Assembly (NCBI GenBank): GCA_016213105.1
Contig: JACRBN010000005.1
Span: 1-64,000 of the forward strand
Origin: Chloroflexota bacterium
GTDB lineage: Bacteria; Chloroflexota; Anaerolineae; Anaerolineales; Villigracilaceae
Direction: 5' to 3'
DNA length: 64,000 nucleotides
The position numbers and the translations under genes are program-made. The notes under the pieces were generated by a model. It did not search any database and was not told the origin of the DNA. It saw only the letters and a program-made list of their open reading frames with translations. Position 1 is the stretch's first letter, and each line of letters begins with the position of its first letter. Positions 39,789 to 47,137 of the stretch are shown in pieces.

Positions 39789-41183
39789 ATGCGAATACTC
39801 TTTCACGGCGCGGCTCATACGGTGACGGGCAGCCAGCACCTGCTGGAGATCAACGGCTCGCGCCTGCTCCTGGACTGCGGCCTGTATCAGGGTCGACGGG
39901 AGGAGACCTACGCCCGCAATCTGAACTTCCCGTTCGATCCGCGCTCCGTGGATGCGGTCATCCTCTCGCACGCGCACATCGATCATTCGGGCAACCTGCC
40001 CAACCTCCTGCGCCGCGGTTTCGATGGTCCGATTTTCGTGACGAAGGCCACCGCCGACCTGGCCGACGTGATGCTCCAGGACTCGGGCCACATCCAGGAA
40101 TCGGATGCCGAGTTCGTCAACAAGCGCCGCGCCGAACGCCGCCAGCCGCCCATCGAGCCGCTCTACACCGAGGCGGATGCCGCCCACGTGGCCGAGCATT
40201 TCCAGGGTGTGGATTACAACGCGCCGTTCGAGCCTGTGCCCGGGGTGGTGGCGCGCCTGGTCGAAGCGGGGCACATTCTCGGGTCCGCGGCGGTTTCACT
40301 GGAGATCGAGGAAAAGGGGCGCAAGATTCGCCTGTGGTTCTCGGGCGACATCGGCCGCTACAAACTGCCTTTGCTGCGCGACCCCATCCTGCCGACGGCC
40401 GCCGATTACATGATCATGGAATGCACCTACGGCGACAAGCCGCACCGCGATCCGCTCAACGCCTTCGAGGAATTCCGCGGCGTGGTCAAGCGCACGGTGG
40501 AACGCGGCGGCAAGGTCATCATTCCCGCCTTCGCGGTCGGCCGCACCCAGGAACTGGTCTACGACCTGAACCAGATGATGACCGAGGGCGACGTGCCGTC
40601 GGTGCCCGTCTACGTGGACAGTCCGCTGGCGGTCAAGGCTTCGCAGGTCTTCAAGAATCACACCGAGTGTTTCGACGCGGAAACGGCCCAGTTCGTGCGC
40701 GAGGCGCGTCACCCCGCCCTGGATTTCAAGATGCTGACCTACGTGCAGTCGGTGGAGGAGTCCAAACACTTGAACGAAGTGAAGGAACCGATGGTCATCC
40801 TCTCGGCCTCGGGCATGGCTGAAACGGGACGCATCCTGCATCACCTGCGCAACAACATCGAAAACCCGAGGAACACGGTCTGCATCGTCTCCTGGCAGGC
40901 GCCCGATACCCTGGGCCGCCGCCTGGCCGACCGCGAGAAGCAGGTGCGCATCTTCGGCGAACCGTACAACGTGAAAGCGGAAGTTGCCACCATCGGCGGT
41001 CTTTCGGGTCACGCGGGCCAGGATTTGCTCACCCAGTATGCGCTGGGAGTCAAAGGCCAGGTCAGGCAGGTTTTCCTTGTGCACGGCGAAGAAAAATCCG
41101 CGGCGGCGTTCCAGGCCAAGCTCAAAGAGAACAAAATGAATCAAACGCATTATCCAGAACTGCACGAAAGCGTGGAGATTTAA
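39789..41183 (+). CDS. Beta-CASP metallo-beta-lactamase RNA-processing nuclease
   Basis: A 464-residue MBL-fold enzyme of the beta-CASP group (CPSF73/YSH1-like). Metal ligands: VILSHAHIDHSGNLPNL (H-x-H-x-D-H), GHILGSAAVSLEI (motif 3 His) and WFSGDIGR (motif 4 Asp). Beta-CASP motif A is VYVDSPLAVKASQVF and motif C is GLSGHAGQD. These enzymes are RNA endonucleases and 5' exonucleases, also archaeal-type mRNA processing factors. GGAGG lies before the ATG. It is cotranscribed with rnd. Confidence 0.9.
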   Translation: MRILFHGAAHTVTGSQHLLEINGSRLLLDCGLYQGRREETYARNLNFPFDPRSVDAVILSHAHIDHSGNLPNLLRRGFDGPIFVTKATADLADVMLQDSGHIQESDAEFVNKRRAERRQPPIEPLYTEADAAHVAEHFQGVDYNAPFEPVPGVVARLVEAGHILGSAAVSLEIEEKGRKIRLWFSGDIGRYKLPLLRDPILPTAADYMIMECTYGDKPHRDPLNAFEEFRGVVKRTVERGGKVIIPAFAVGRTQELVYDLNQMMTEGDVPSVPVYVDSPLAVKASQVFKNHTECFDAETAQFVREARHPALDFKMLTYVQSVEESKHLNEVKEPMVILSASGMAETGRILHHLRNNIENPRNTVCIVSWQAPDTLGRRLADREKQVRIFGEPYNVKAEVATIGGLSGHAGQDLLTQYALGVKGQVRQVFLVHGEEKSAAAFQAKLKENKMNQTHYPELHESVEI

Positions 41184-41248
41184 GGTATAATCTGCGCCGC
41201 GCAATTGATGGAAACGGAGCGCAGACTTTTGTCGGCTCCCGTGAAAAA

Positions 41249-41264
41249 GCGGACTGAAGTCCGC
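41249..41264. repeat. Palindrome GCGGACTGAAGTCCGC
   Basis: One-base variant of the element at 17046 and 21645, between the nuclease gene and tRNA-Ser. Confidence 0.7.
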
Positions 41265-41293
41265 GGTCCGAAAAAATTGAAAAATGCGCAACT

Positions 41294-41384
41294 GGGAAGG
41301 TGCCAGAGTGGTTGAATGGGACGGTCTCGAAAACCGTTGTGGGCCTCCGGTCCACCGAGGGTTCGAATCCCTCCCTTCCCGCCA
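41294..41384 (+). tRNA. tRNA-Ser(CGA), CCA encoded
   Basis: The acceptor GGGAAGG pairs with CCTTCCC near the 3' end, which continues G-CCA. The anticodon stem ACGGT/ACCGT encloses CTCGAAA, with anticodon CGA at 41328-41330. A long variable arm (TGTGGGCCTCCGGTCCACCG) and the T-loop GGTTCGAATCC fit a class II tRNA. Confidence 0.95.
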
Positions 41385-41470
41385 AAGAGAGTCCGACTAA
41401 CCGTCGGGCTCTTTATTTTCCCCCGCGCGCCCTCATGGAGAGGGTTGTTCGCAAAATAGGTTCGATAAAA

Positions 41471-41503
41471 GACCCGCGGAGCATAAGCCCGCGGGTCTTC
41501 TTT
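41471..41503 (+). terminator. Intrinsic terminator downstream of tRNA-Ser
   Basis: GACCCGCG (41471-41478) pairs with CGCGGGTC (41490-41497), followed by TTCTTT. Confidence 0.8.
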
Positions 41504-41508
41504 GGTGG

Positions 41509-41514
41509 TAAGAT
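41509..41514 (+). promoter_or_regulatory. -10-like box before the glutaminase-type gene
   Basis: TAAGAT ten bases before ATG 41525; no ribosome site between them. Confidence 0.35.
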
Positions 41515-41524
41515 TCCCCCACCT

Positions 41525-42376
41525 ATGAGACTTCAACTTGCCCTTGCCCAAATCAACACCAAACTCGGCGACGTGCAGGCCAATCTCGATAAACACCTTG
41601 GCCTGATCGACAAAGCCAAAAAACAAAAGACCGACCTGCTGGTCTTCCCCGAGCTTTCGCTGACGGGTTACGTCTTGCAGGATCTGGTTTCCTACGTGGC
41701 CCATCGCCCAACGGAGGAGGATCCCGTTTTCAAGCCGCTCCTGGCTGCCAGCCATGACCTGGATCTGGTGGTCGGCTTCGTGGACGAGGACTCCCGTCAT
41801 CGCTTCTTCATCGCCTCCGCCTATCTCTCAGGCGGAAAGGTGCTGCACGTCCACCACAAGGTCTACCTGCCCACCTACGGCCTGTTCGACGAGGGCCGTT
41901 TCTTTGCCTGGGGCGATTCGGTGAAAGCCTTCGACACGCGCTTCGGGCGCATGGGCATGTTGATCTGCGAGGATTTCTGGCACGCCTCGCCGCCCTACCT
42001 GCTCTGGCTGGACGGCGCCGACATCATGCTGTTCTCGTCCGCTTCACCGGGCCGCGGCCTGGGCGACAACGAAAAGCTCGAATCCGCGCGCTGGGTGGAA
42101 CGCATCAACATGGCCTATGCCAGCATGTTCACCTCCTTTGTCGCGCACGCCAACCGTGTCGGTTATGAAGACGGCCTGCACTTCTGGGGCGGGACGACGG
42201 TCTTCGACCCCAATGGGGAGGAGCTGGCCCACGGTCCCTACAACGAGGAGGCGCTCACCTACGCCGAACTGGACCTGAATCAACTGCGCCGCACCCGCGC
42301 GCGTCTGCCGCTGCTGCGCGACGAGCGCACGGGCCTGGTGCGCAGCGAACTGGACAGGATCCTATCCCGTGGCTGA
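41525..42376 (+). CDS. Carbon-nitrogen hydrolase, NAD synthetase glutaminase-type
   Basis: A 283-residue nitrilase-superfamily amidase. The Glu-Lys-Cys triad is visible: TDLLVFPELSLTGYVLQDL (Glu), HHKVYLPTYGLFDEGR (Lys) and GMLICEDFWHASPPYL (Cys). This form, with Y-x-x-x-D-L after the Glu, is that of the glutaminase half of glutamine-dependent NAD synthetase. It overlaps nadE by eight bases, so the two proteins probably form a split enzyme: this subunit releases ammonia for NadE. Confidence 0.9.
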   Translation: MRLQLALAQINTKLGDVQANLDKHLGLIDKAKKQKTDLLVFPELSLTGYVLQDLVSYVAHRPTEEDPVFKPLLAASHDLDLVVGFVDEDSRHRFFIASAYLSGGKVLHVHHKVYLPTYGLFDEGRFFAWGDSVKAFDTRFGRMGMLICEDFWHASPPYLLWLDGADIMLFSSASPGRGLGDNEKLESARWVERINMAYASMFTSFVAHANRVGYEDGLHFWGGTTVFDPNGEELAHGPYNEEALTYAELDLNQLRRTRARLPLLRDERTGLVRSELDRILSRG

Positions 42377-43196
42377 AATCAACCTCACCATCAACACCCA
42401 ACTGGCCCGCGAGATCCTGACGGGTTTCATCCAATCCGAGATCACCCGCGTGGGCTTCTCCCGCGCCGTGGTGGGACTCTCGGGCGGCATCGACTCGGCG
42501 CTCTCGTGCGTCCTGGCCGCCCAGGCGCTTGGCCCCGAGAACGTCCTGGCCGTGCGCATGCCCTACAAAGCCTCCAGCCGCGACTCGCTTGACCACGCCC
42601 AACTGCTGATCGATCAGTTGGGGGTGCAAAGCAAGACCATCGAGGTCACCGACATGGTCGAGCCGCTCATCCAGCTCGACCCCGACATGTCCAAGGTGCG
42701 CAAGGGCAACCTGATGGCGCGCGCCCGCATGATCGTGCTGTACGACCAGTCCGAGGCTTTCAAGGGACTGGTGGTTGGCACCAGCAACAAGACCGAAATC
42801 CTGCTGGGCTACAGCACCATGTTCGGCGACTCGGCCAGCGCCATCAACCCCATCGGCGACCTGTACAAGACCCAGGTGCGCCAGCTCTCGCGGGCTTTGA
42901 ACATTCCCGCGCCCATCGTGGACAAGCCGCCTTCCGCCGACCTGTGGGCGGGTCAGACCGACGAGGACGAGCTGGGCTTCACCTACGAGGAAGCCGACAA
43001 GCTGCTCTACCTGCTGGTCGACCAGCGTTACATGCCGCAGGAAGCCATCGAAGCGGGCTTCGACGAGCGCTTCGTCAATACGGTCGTGGCGCGCGTGCGC
43101 CGCTTCCAGTTCAAACGCATGCTGCCGCCCATTGCCAAGATCAGCAACCGCACCATCGGCTACGATTTCCTCTACCTGCGCGATTGGGGCACCTGA
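42369..43196 (+). CDS. nadE: NAD+ synthase, synthetase subunit
   Basis: A 275-residue N-type ATP pyrophosphatase that amidates nicotinic acid adenine dinucleotide to NAD. The PP-loop VVGLSGGIDSALSCVLAAQA lies at about 34-53, and GTSNKTEILLGYSTMFGDSA and PADLWAGQTDEDELGFTYEE are standard nadE motifs. GTG start at 42369, read in a frame overlapping the end of the glutaminase gene. In many bacteria the two halves are one polypeptide; here they are separate and coupled. Confidence 0.94.
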   Translation: MAEINLTINTQLAREILTGFIQSEITRVGFSRAVVGLSGGIDSALSCVLAAQALGPENVLAVRMPYKASSRDSLDHAQLLIDQLGVQSKTIEVTDMVEPLIQLDPDMSKVRKGNLMARARMIVLYDQSEAFKGLVVGTSNKTEILLGYSTMFGDSASAINPIGDLYKTQVRQLSRALNIPAPIVDKPPSADLWAGQTDEDELGFTYEEADKLLYLLVDQRYMPQEAIEAGFDERFVNTVVARVRRFQFKRMLPPIAKISNRTIGYDFLYLRDWGT

Positions 43197-43278
43197 TGCG
43201 TGTAGGTATTCGAGCAGCACCTGCCAACCGTTTGACCTACGTCCCCTCTACGAAATTGAAAGATGTGACATTTGGGTG

Positions 43279-43307
43279 TTGACGCATCCCCTGAAAGTGG
43301 CTATACT
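43279..43307 (+). promoter_or_regulatory. Strong sigma70-type promoter
   Basis: TTGACG (43279-43284), a 17-base spacer and TATACT (43302-43307). Transcription would start near 43314, more than 110 bases before the next gene. Confidence 0.75.
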
Positions 43308-43313
43308 CACGGC

Positions 43314-43397
43314 TAAGGTAAATTGCTGATATGCGAATGTTTCGCGAAAATTCCCGCTTTTGAAACGAAGGCACGCGGCCTGTCCGTGTGCCTTTTT
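43314..43397 (+). ncRNA. Candidate small RNA or attenuator leader
   Basis: The RNA from the promoter contains the small hairpin GCGAA-tgt-TTCGC (about 43334-43346) and ends at a strong terminator: AGGCACGCGG (about 43369) pairing with CCGTGTGCCT, followed by TTTTT (43392-43396). The terminator lies 33 bases before the SWIM gene, so the RNA is either independent or a conditional leader for that gene. No known RNA family is recognised. Confidence 0.5.
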
Positions 43398-43429
43398 GTT
43401 TACCTTTTCCCCCAAAAGGAGAACACAAG

Positions 43430-43672
43430 ATGGATTATGGACTGATCGGCAAGCTCGAAAAAGCAAAGCGCTACGCGGAAGACCGCCGCCGCTTCCGCTT
43501 CAACCAATTTGATCTCACCTTCCATGGCGACAACAATGACCATCATGTAATGTATGACAATGGTACCTTCACCTGTGATTGTGAGTTCTTCCTGACTCAC
43601 AAGCGTTGTGGTCACACCATGGCCCTCGAGATCCTGCTCAAGGATATGATCGCTGATTCCATCCAGGCATGA
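43430..43672 (+). CDS. Small SWIM-type zinc-finger protein
   Basis: An 80-residue protein ending in a SWIM-like zinc finger: FTCDCEFFLTHKRCGHTMAL gives C-x-C-x8-C-x-H. The N-terminal part is basic (KAKRYAEDRRRFRFNQFD). SWIM fingers usually bind DNA or protein and are normally part of larger proteins (helicases, transposases), but free-standing short forms exist in Chloroflexota. AAAAGGAG precedes the ATG by eight bases. Its leader carries a strong terminator, hinting at regulated read-through. Confidence 0.75.
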   Translation: MDYGLIGKLEKAKRYAEDRRRFRFNQFDLTFHGDNNDHHVMYDNGTFTCDCEFFLTHKRCGHTMALEILLKDMIADSIQA

Positions 43673-43693
43673 CCTGAAAACTGAATAACCCGG

Positions 43694-43723
43694 GACTGCC
43701 CCTCGCAGCGCGAAGGGCAGTTC
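43694..43723 (+). terminator. Terminator-like hairpin after the SWIM gene
   Basis: GACTGCCC (43694-43701) pairs with GGGCAGTT (43715-43722), followed by a weak CTCATTT tract. Confidence 0.55.
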
Positions 43724-43748
43724 TCATTTAACCACGCGTTTTTTCGGG

Positions 43749-43754
43749 TAGAAT
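43749..43754 (+). promoter_or_regulatory. -10 box of the L,D-transpeptidase gene
   Basis: TAGAAT seven bases (aaccgcc) before ATG 43762, no ribosome site. Leaderless candidate. Confidence 0.5.
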
Positions 43755-43761
43755 AACCGCC

Positions 43762-44817
43762 ATGACTTCCAAATTGACACGGCGCGATTTTCTCAAATTC
43801 GGCGGTCTCAGCGCAGCCAGCCTGGCCTTTTCGCCGCTGCTGCCCGTGAGCCTGGGCGGATTCGATGACAGCAACGTCGTGCGCGTAGCCACTACATCTG
43901 TTAGCGTTTACAAACAGCCCTCGGACCAAAGCGTGATCACCGGCACCTGGTATCGCGATGACCTTGTGCATGTCTACGGCGAAGTGACCGCTGAAGAGCC
44001 GGCCTACAATCCCGTTTGGTACCAGGTGTGGGGCGGGTACATGCACCGCGCCCGCCTGCAGCGCGTGCGCACTATCTACAACCTACCGCTGGATTTCATC
44101 CCCGAGGGCGAACGCCGTCTGGTGGATGTCTCGGTCCCGTACACCCAGCCCTATCTCTACACCAAAACCTATGGCTGGAAGCTCATGAATCCCAGACTGT
44201 ACTACGGATCCGTGCATTGGGTGGATGCGGTCATGGATGGCCCCGACGGCACGCCCTACTATCGCATTTTCGATGAACTGACCGGCACCTATTACGCTCC
44301 CGCCATGCACCTGCGTCCCATCCCGCATGAGGAGATCACGCCCATCTCCCCCGACCTGGCCTGGGAGGACAAGCAGATCGAAATCGACCTGACGACCCAG
44401 ATCCTGACCGCCTATGAGAAGGGCAGCGTCGTCTTCCAAACCAATATTGCCTCGGGACTGCCAAATGCGCGCAGGAATCCGAAGGAAATCTCCACGAAGA
44501 CCCCCGAAGGCAAATTCAATATCCAGGAGAAGATGCCCTCCAAGCACATGGGCAACGGCAACCTGCTGGCCGACGCGGACGGCTATGAACTGCCCGGTGT
44601 GCCCTGGACCTGCTTCTTCACCGACGTGGGGCACGCCTTCCACGGCACGTACTGGCACGAAAATTACGGTTCGCCGATGAGCCACGGCTGCATCAACATG
44701 CGCACCGAGGAAGCCAAGTGGATCTTCCGCTGGGCGATGCCGCTCCACACCACGCAGGGGTTGAATACCAAGTATTATTTCCGCGGCTACGGCACGCCGG
44801 TCGAGATACACTACTAA
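43762..44817 (+). CDS. Tat-exported L,D-transpeptidase (YkuD family)
   Basis: A 351-residue protein. The N-terminus SKLTRRDFLKFGGLSAASLA has a twin-arginine motif (R-R-D-F-L-K), implying Tat export. An SH3-like region (about 35-110) is followed by the YkuD domain (about 210-351), with catalytic-site HGTYWHENYGSPMSHGCINM. The Cys in S-H-G-C-I-N-M is the nucleophile. Such enzymes cross-link peptidoglycan or anchor proteins to it. The stop overlaps the next start (TAATG), so the DNA methyltransferase gene is translationally coupled. Confidence 0.92.
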   Translation: MTSKLTRRDFLKFGGLSAASLAFSPLLPVSLGGFDDSNVVRVATTSVSVYKQPSDQSVITGTWYRDDLVHVYGEVTAEEPAYNPVWYQVWGGYMHRARLQRVRTIYNLPLDFIPEGERRLVDVSVPYTQPYLYTKTYGWKLMNPRLYYGSVHWVDAVMDGPDGTPYYRIFDELTGTYYAPAMHLRPIPHEEITPISPDLAWEDKQIEIDLTTQILTAYEKGSVVFQTNIASGLPNARRNPKEISTKTPEGKFNIQEKMPSKHMGNGNLLADADGYELPGVPWTCFFTDVGHAFHGTYWHENYGSPMSHGCINMRTEEAKWIFRWAMPLHTTQGLNTKYYFRGYGTPVEIHY

Positions 44818-46037
44818 TGCCGCAAATCACCTGGCCCGGCAAATGCCTGCGGGAACCCGCTCCTGCCACACTAAACCTTGATTCACTGGTTTATCCGCAG
44901 GGGCAGGGATACCCCGATATCCGCCCTGGGAACCGCCTGTTCCAGGGCGATAATTTTGCCGTCATGTCTGCGCTCCTGCCGCAGTACGAGGGGAAACTCG
45001 ATCTCATCTACGCCGATCCGCCCTTCTTCACCAATCGAAAATATTCCGCCCGCATTGGCCGCGGCGAGGATTCGCGCAAGCCGCAAACCTGGCAATTAAC
45101 TGTCGGCTATCACGATGACTGGAAGAGTCTCGACGAGTACCTGCAATTCCTGTATGAGCGTCTGGCGCTCATGACCCGTTTGCTGGCCCCCAACGGCACG
45201 CTCTACCTGCACCTCGACTGGCACGCCGACGCCTACGCCCGTCTGCTGCTCGACGAATTGCTGGGCGCGGAGCACATGCTCAACGAGATCATCTGGACCT
45301 ATCACGGTCCTTCGCCCATCCGCAGCGCCTTCAATCGCAAGCACGATACCATCCTGGCCTTTGTCAAGGGACAGGAGTACACCTTTAACGCCGATGCCGT
45401 GCGCGAACCGTACAACCCCAACACGGTCACCACCTTCAAGTCCTCGTCCAAGGCTGGCTTTGGAAAGGTCCCCGACCTCGAACGCGGCAAGGTGCCCGAG
45501 GATTGGTGGTATTTTCCCGTGGTGGCGCGCCTGCACAACGAGCGCACGGGCTATCCCACCCAGAAGCCCGAGGCCATGCTCGAACGCATCATCCTGGCCT
45601 CGTCCAACCCTGGCGACCTGGTGGCCGATTTCTTTTGCGGATCGGGGACCACGCCCGTCGTCTCGGCCCGTCATGGACGGCGTTTCCTTGCCTCGGATGC
45701 CGCCCCCCATGCGATCCAAACGACCTGGAACCGCCTGGCCGTTTCGGGGGCGGCCTTCACGCTGGAGCATGACTCCGTTTCCCCCGCCGTGAATGCGAAG
45801 CCGCCCGCCACGAAGGCCAGCCTGACGCCGACCACGGTCGCGCTGGAAACCTCCCTGCAACTGGGCGCCTGGGAGGTGGATCCCGATTGGGACGGGGAAA
45901 CCTTCCGCAGCGCCGCCCAGGCCGTTCGGTCCGCCCGCCGCGACGAGATCCCGCTCGAACTGGAAATAAAAAGCGGACGCAGGGTCTGCATCCGCATGGT
46001 GACTGTCGAAGGGGAACGGTATCAGCTAGACGTCTAG
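44817..46037 (+). CDS. Site-specific DNA-methyltransferase, beta class (Mod/N6-A type)
   Basis: A 406-residue amino-methyltransferase. Motif IV (DPPF in LIYADPPFFTNRKYS, about residue 66) comes before motif I (DFFCGSGTTP, about residue 273), the order of beta-class enzymes such as type III Mod and many orphan methylases. The target region in between includes ERGKVPEDWWYFPVVARLHN and TGYPTQKPEAMLERIILASS (motif-I-proximal). It methylates adenine-N6 or cytosine-N4; the site is unknown. No restriction gene adjoins. It starts on the overlap TAATG with the L,D-transpeptidase stop, and its last 12 bases overlap the end of the convergent regulator gene. Confidence 0.9.
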   Translation: MPQITWPGKCLREPAPATLNLDSLVYPQGQGYPDIRPGNRLFQGDNFAVMSALLPQYEGKLDLIYADPPFFTNRKYSARIGRGEDSRKPQTWQLTVGYHDDWKSLDEYLQFLYERLALMTRLLAPNGTLYLHLDWHADAYARLLLDELLGAEHMLNEIIWTYHGPSPIRSAFNRKHDTILAFVKGQEYTFNADAVREPYNPNTVTTFKSSSKAGFGKVPDLERGKVPEDWWYFPVVARLHNERTGYPTQKPEAMLERIILASSNPGDLVADFFCGSGTTPVVSARHGRRFLASDAAPHAIQTTWNRLAVSGAAFTLEHDSVSPAVNAKPPATKASLTPTTVALETSLQLGAWEVDPDWDGETFRSAAQAVRSARRDEIPLELEIKSGRRVCIRMVTVEGERYQLDV

Positions 46038-46685
46038 GCGGTAGCCGACGCCGCGAATGGTCTTGAGGAATTTGGGGTGTACGGGGTCGAGTTCAATCGC
46101 GCGGCGCAGCCACGAGATGTGCACGTCGAGCGTGCGCGTATCGCCCGTGTAATTGGTTTCCCACACCTGTTTGAAAAGTGATTCACGTTCCACCACCTCG
46201 CCGTGATGTTCCATCAGGATTTGCAGGAGGGTGACCAGGCGCGGCGTGAGTTTGACGCTCTTCCCCAGCGAACGGACACGGCGCTGTTCCACATCCAGGC
46301 GCACAGGCCCGACGTGCAGCACGTTCTTGCCCTCGCCGGGCAGCAGCGGTTTGATGCGGTTGACCAGTTTCTGGACGGTAAAGGGCAGCACCAGGATCGC
46401 ATCCACTGCATCCTTTTCCACGCCGTTTTCCGTCGCGAGGATCAGGATGATGGGCAGTTTGGAGTCCTTCTCGCGCAGGGACTGGCAGATGCGCAGGCCG
46501 GTGCTTCGCAGGGAGGCGGCATTGACCACGACCAGGCTCGGCATGATCTCCTTCAGACGTTCGACCGCCTTGCCCCCGTTCTGAGCGGTTTGTACATCAA
46601 ATCCCTTCTTTTGCAAGTCTGCTGCAAAAGAAGGGATTTCTGCATGTCGGCCTTCGATCACGAGGATGGTTGTTTTTTTTGTCAT
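46026..46685 (-). CDS. OmpR/PhoB-type regulator with degenerate receiver
   Basis: A 219-residue protein: a CheY-like N-terminal domain (about 5-115) and a winged-helix domain (about 125-219; LTPRLVTLLQILMEHHGEVV, TRTLDVHISWLRRAIE and KTIRGVGYRLDV). The receiver lacks the usual phosphorylation residues: the acidic pair is replaced by VIEGRHAE, and the acceptor strand reads LVVVNAASLRSTG, with Asn at the Asp position. The conserved Lys at the end of strand 5 also appears changed. It is probably phosphorylation-independent. No histidine kinase adjoins. ATG 46685 is chosen because the longer frame begins with TTG. Confidence 0.85.
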   Translation of the reverse strand: MTKKTTILVIEGRHAEIPSFAADLQKKGFDVQTAQNGGKAVERLKEIMPSLVVVNAASLRSTGLRICQSLREKDSKLPIILILATENGVEKDAVDAILVLPFTVQKLVNRIKPLLPGEGKNVLHVGPVRLDVEQRRVRSLGKSVKLTPRLVTLLQILMEHHGEVVERESLFKQVWETNYTGDTRTLDVHISWLRRAIELDPVHPKFLKTIRGVGYRLDV

Positions 46686-46925
46686 AATTGAAAGTGGTTG
46701 TCGTAAGCGATAAACGATTATTTCGAAGTGGACGGTTTCCAATGTCCACGCAAAGATTACTCATGGGGCAATCTTTTAAGGTTTGCGTATTATACACTAG
46801 AATTATGCCCGCGACCTTCGTACCAAAGTACTGGTATTTTTTAACATTCCGCCGGCGCCCGAAGCCGCGACGGGGACTGGATCGGAATGGGGAAGGCGGA
46901 ATGAATCAATTGCCTCGAATTCTGC

Positions 46926-46954
46926 TTGACTTGCCTTCCAGCTTATGGTATTAT
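46926..46954 (+). promoter_or_regulatory. Promoter of tRNA-Met
   Basis: TTGACT (46926-46931), 17-base spacer and TATTAT (46949-46954), 21 bases before the tRNA. Confidence 0.75.
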
Positions 46955-46975
46955 CCGCGGGCTAGAAAAACCGAT

Positions 46976-47046
46976 GCGGGGTAGAGCAGAGGCAGCTCGT
47001 CGGGCTCATAACCCGGAGGTCGCAGGTTCGAGTCCTGTCCCCGCTA
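46976..47046 (+). tRNA. tRNA-Met(CAT), CCA not encoded
   Basis: The acceptor GCGGGGT pairs with CCCCGCT near 47045. The anticodon stem TCGGG/CCCGG holds CTCATAA with anticodon CAT, and the T-arm is GCAGG-TTCGAGT-CCTGT. The 3' CCA is not encoded. A tyrosine recombinase gene begins 92 bases further on, so the tRNA end is the probable attachment site of the following element. Confidence 0.93.
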
Positions 47047-47063
47047 CTGAATGCCTATCAACG

Positions 47064-47099
47064 ACCGCCAGGCTCCGTGAAAACGGGTAGCCCGGCGGT
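47064..47099 (+). terminator. Terminator after tRNA-Met
   Basis: ACCGCC..GGCT (about 47064-47074) pairs with AGCCCGGCGGT (about 47089-47099), followed by TTTT. Confidence 0.75.
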
Positions 47100-47137
47100 T
47101 TTTGATTCGAAGAGTCTCCCGAAAAGGAGATTTTTTC

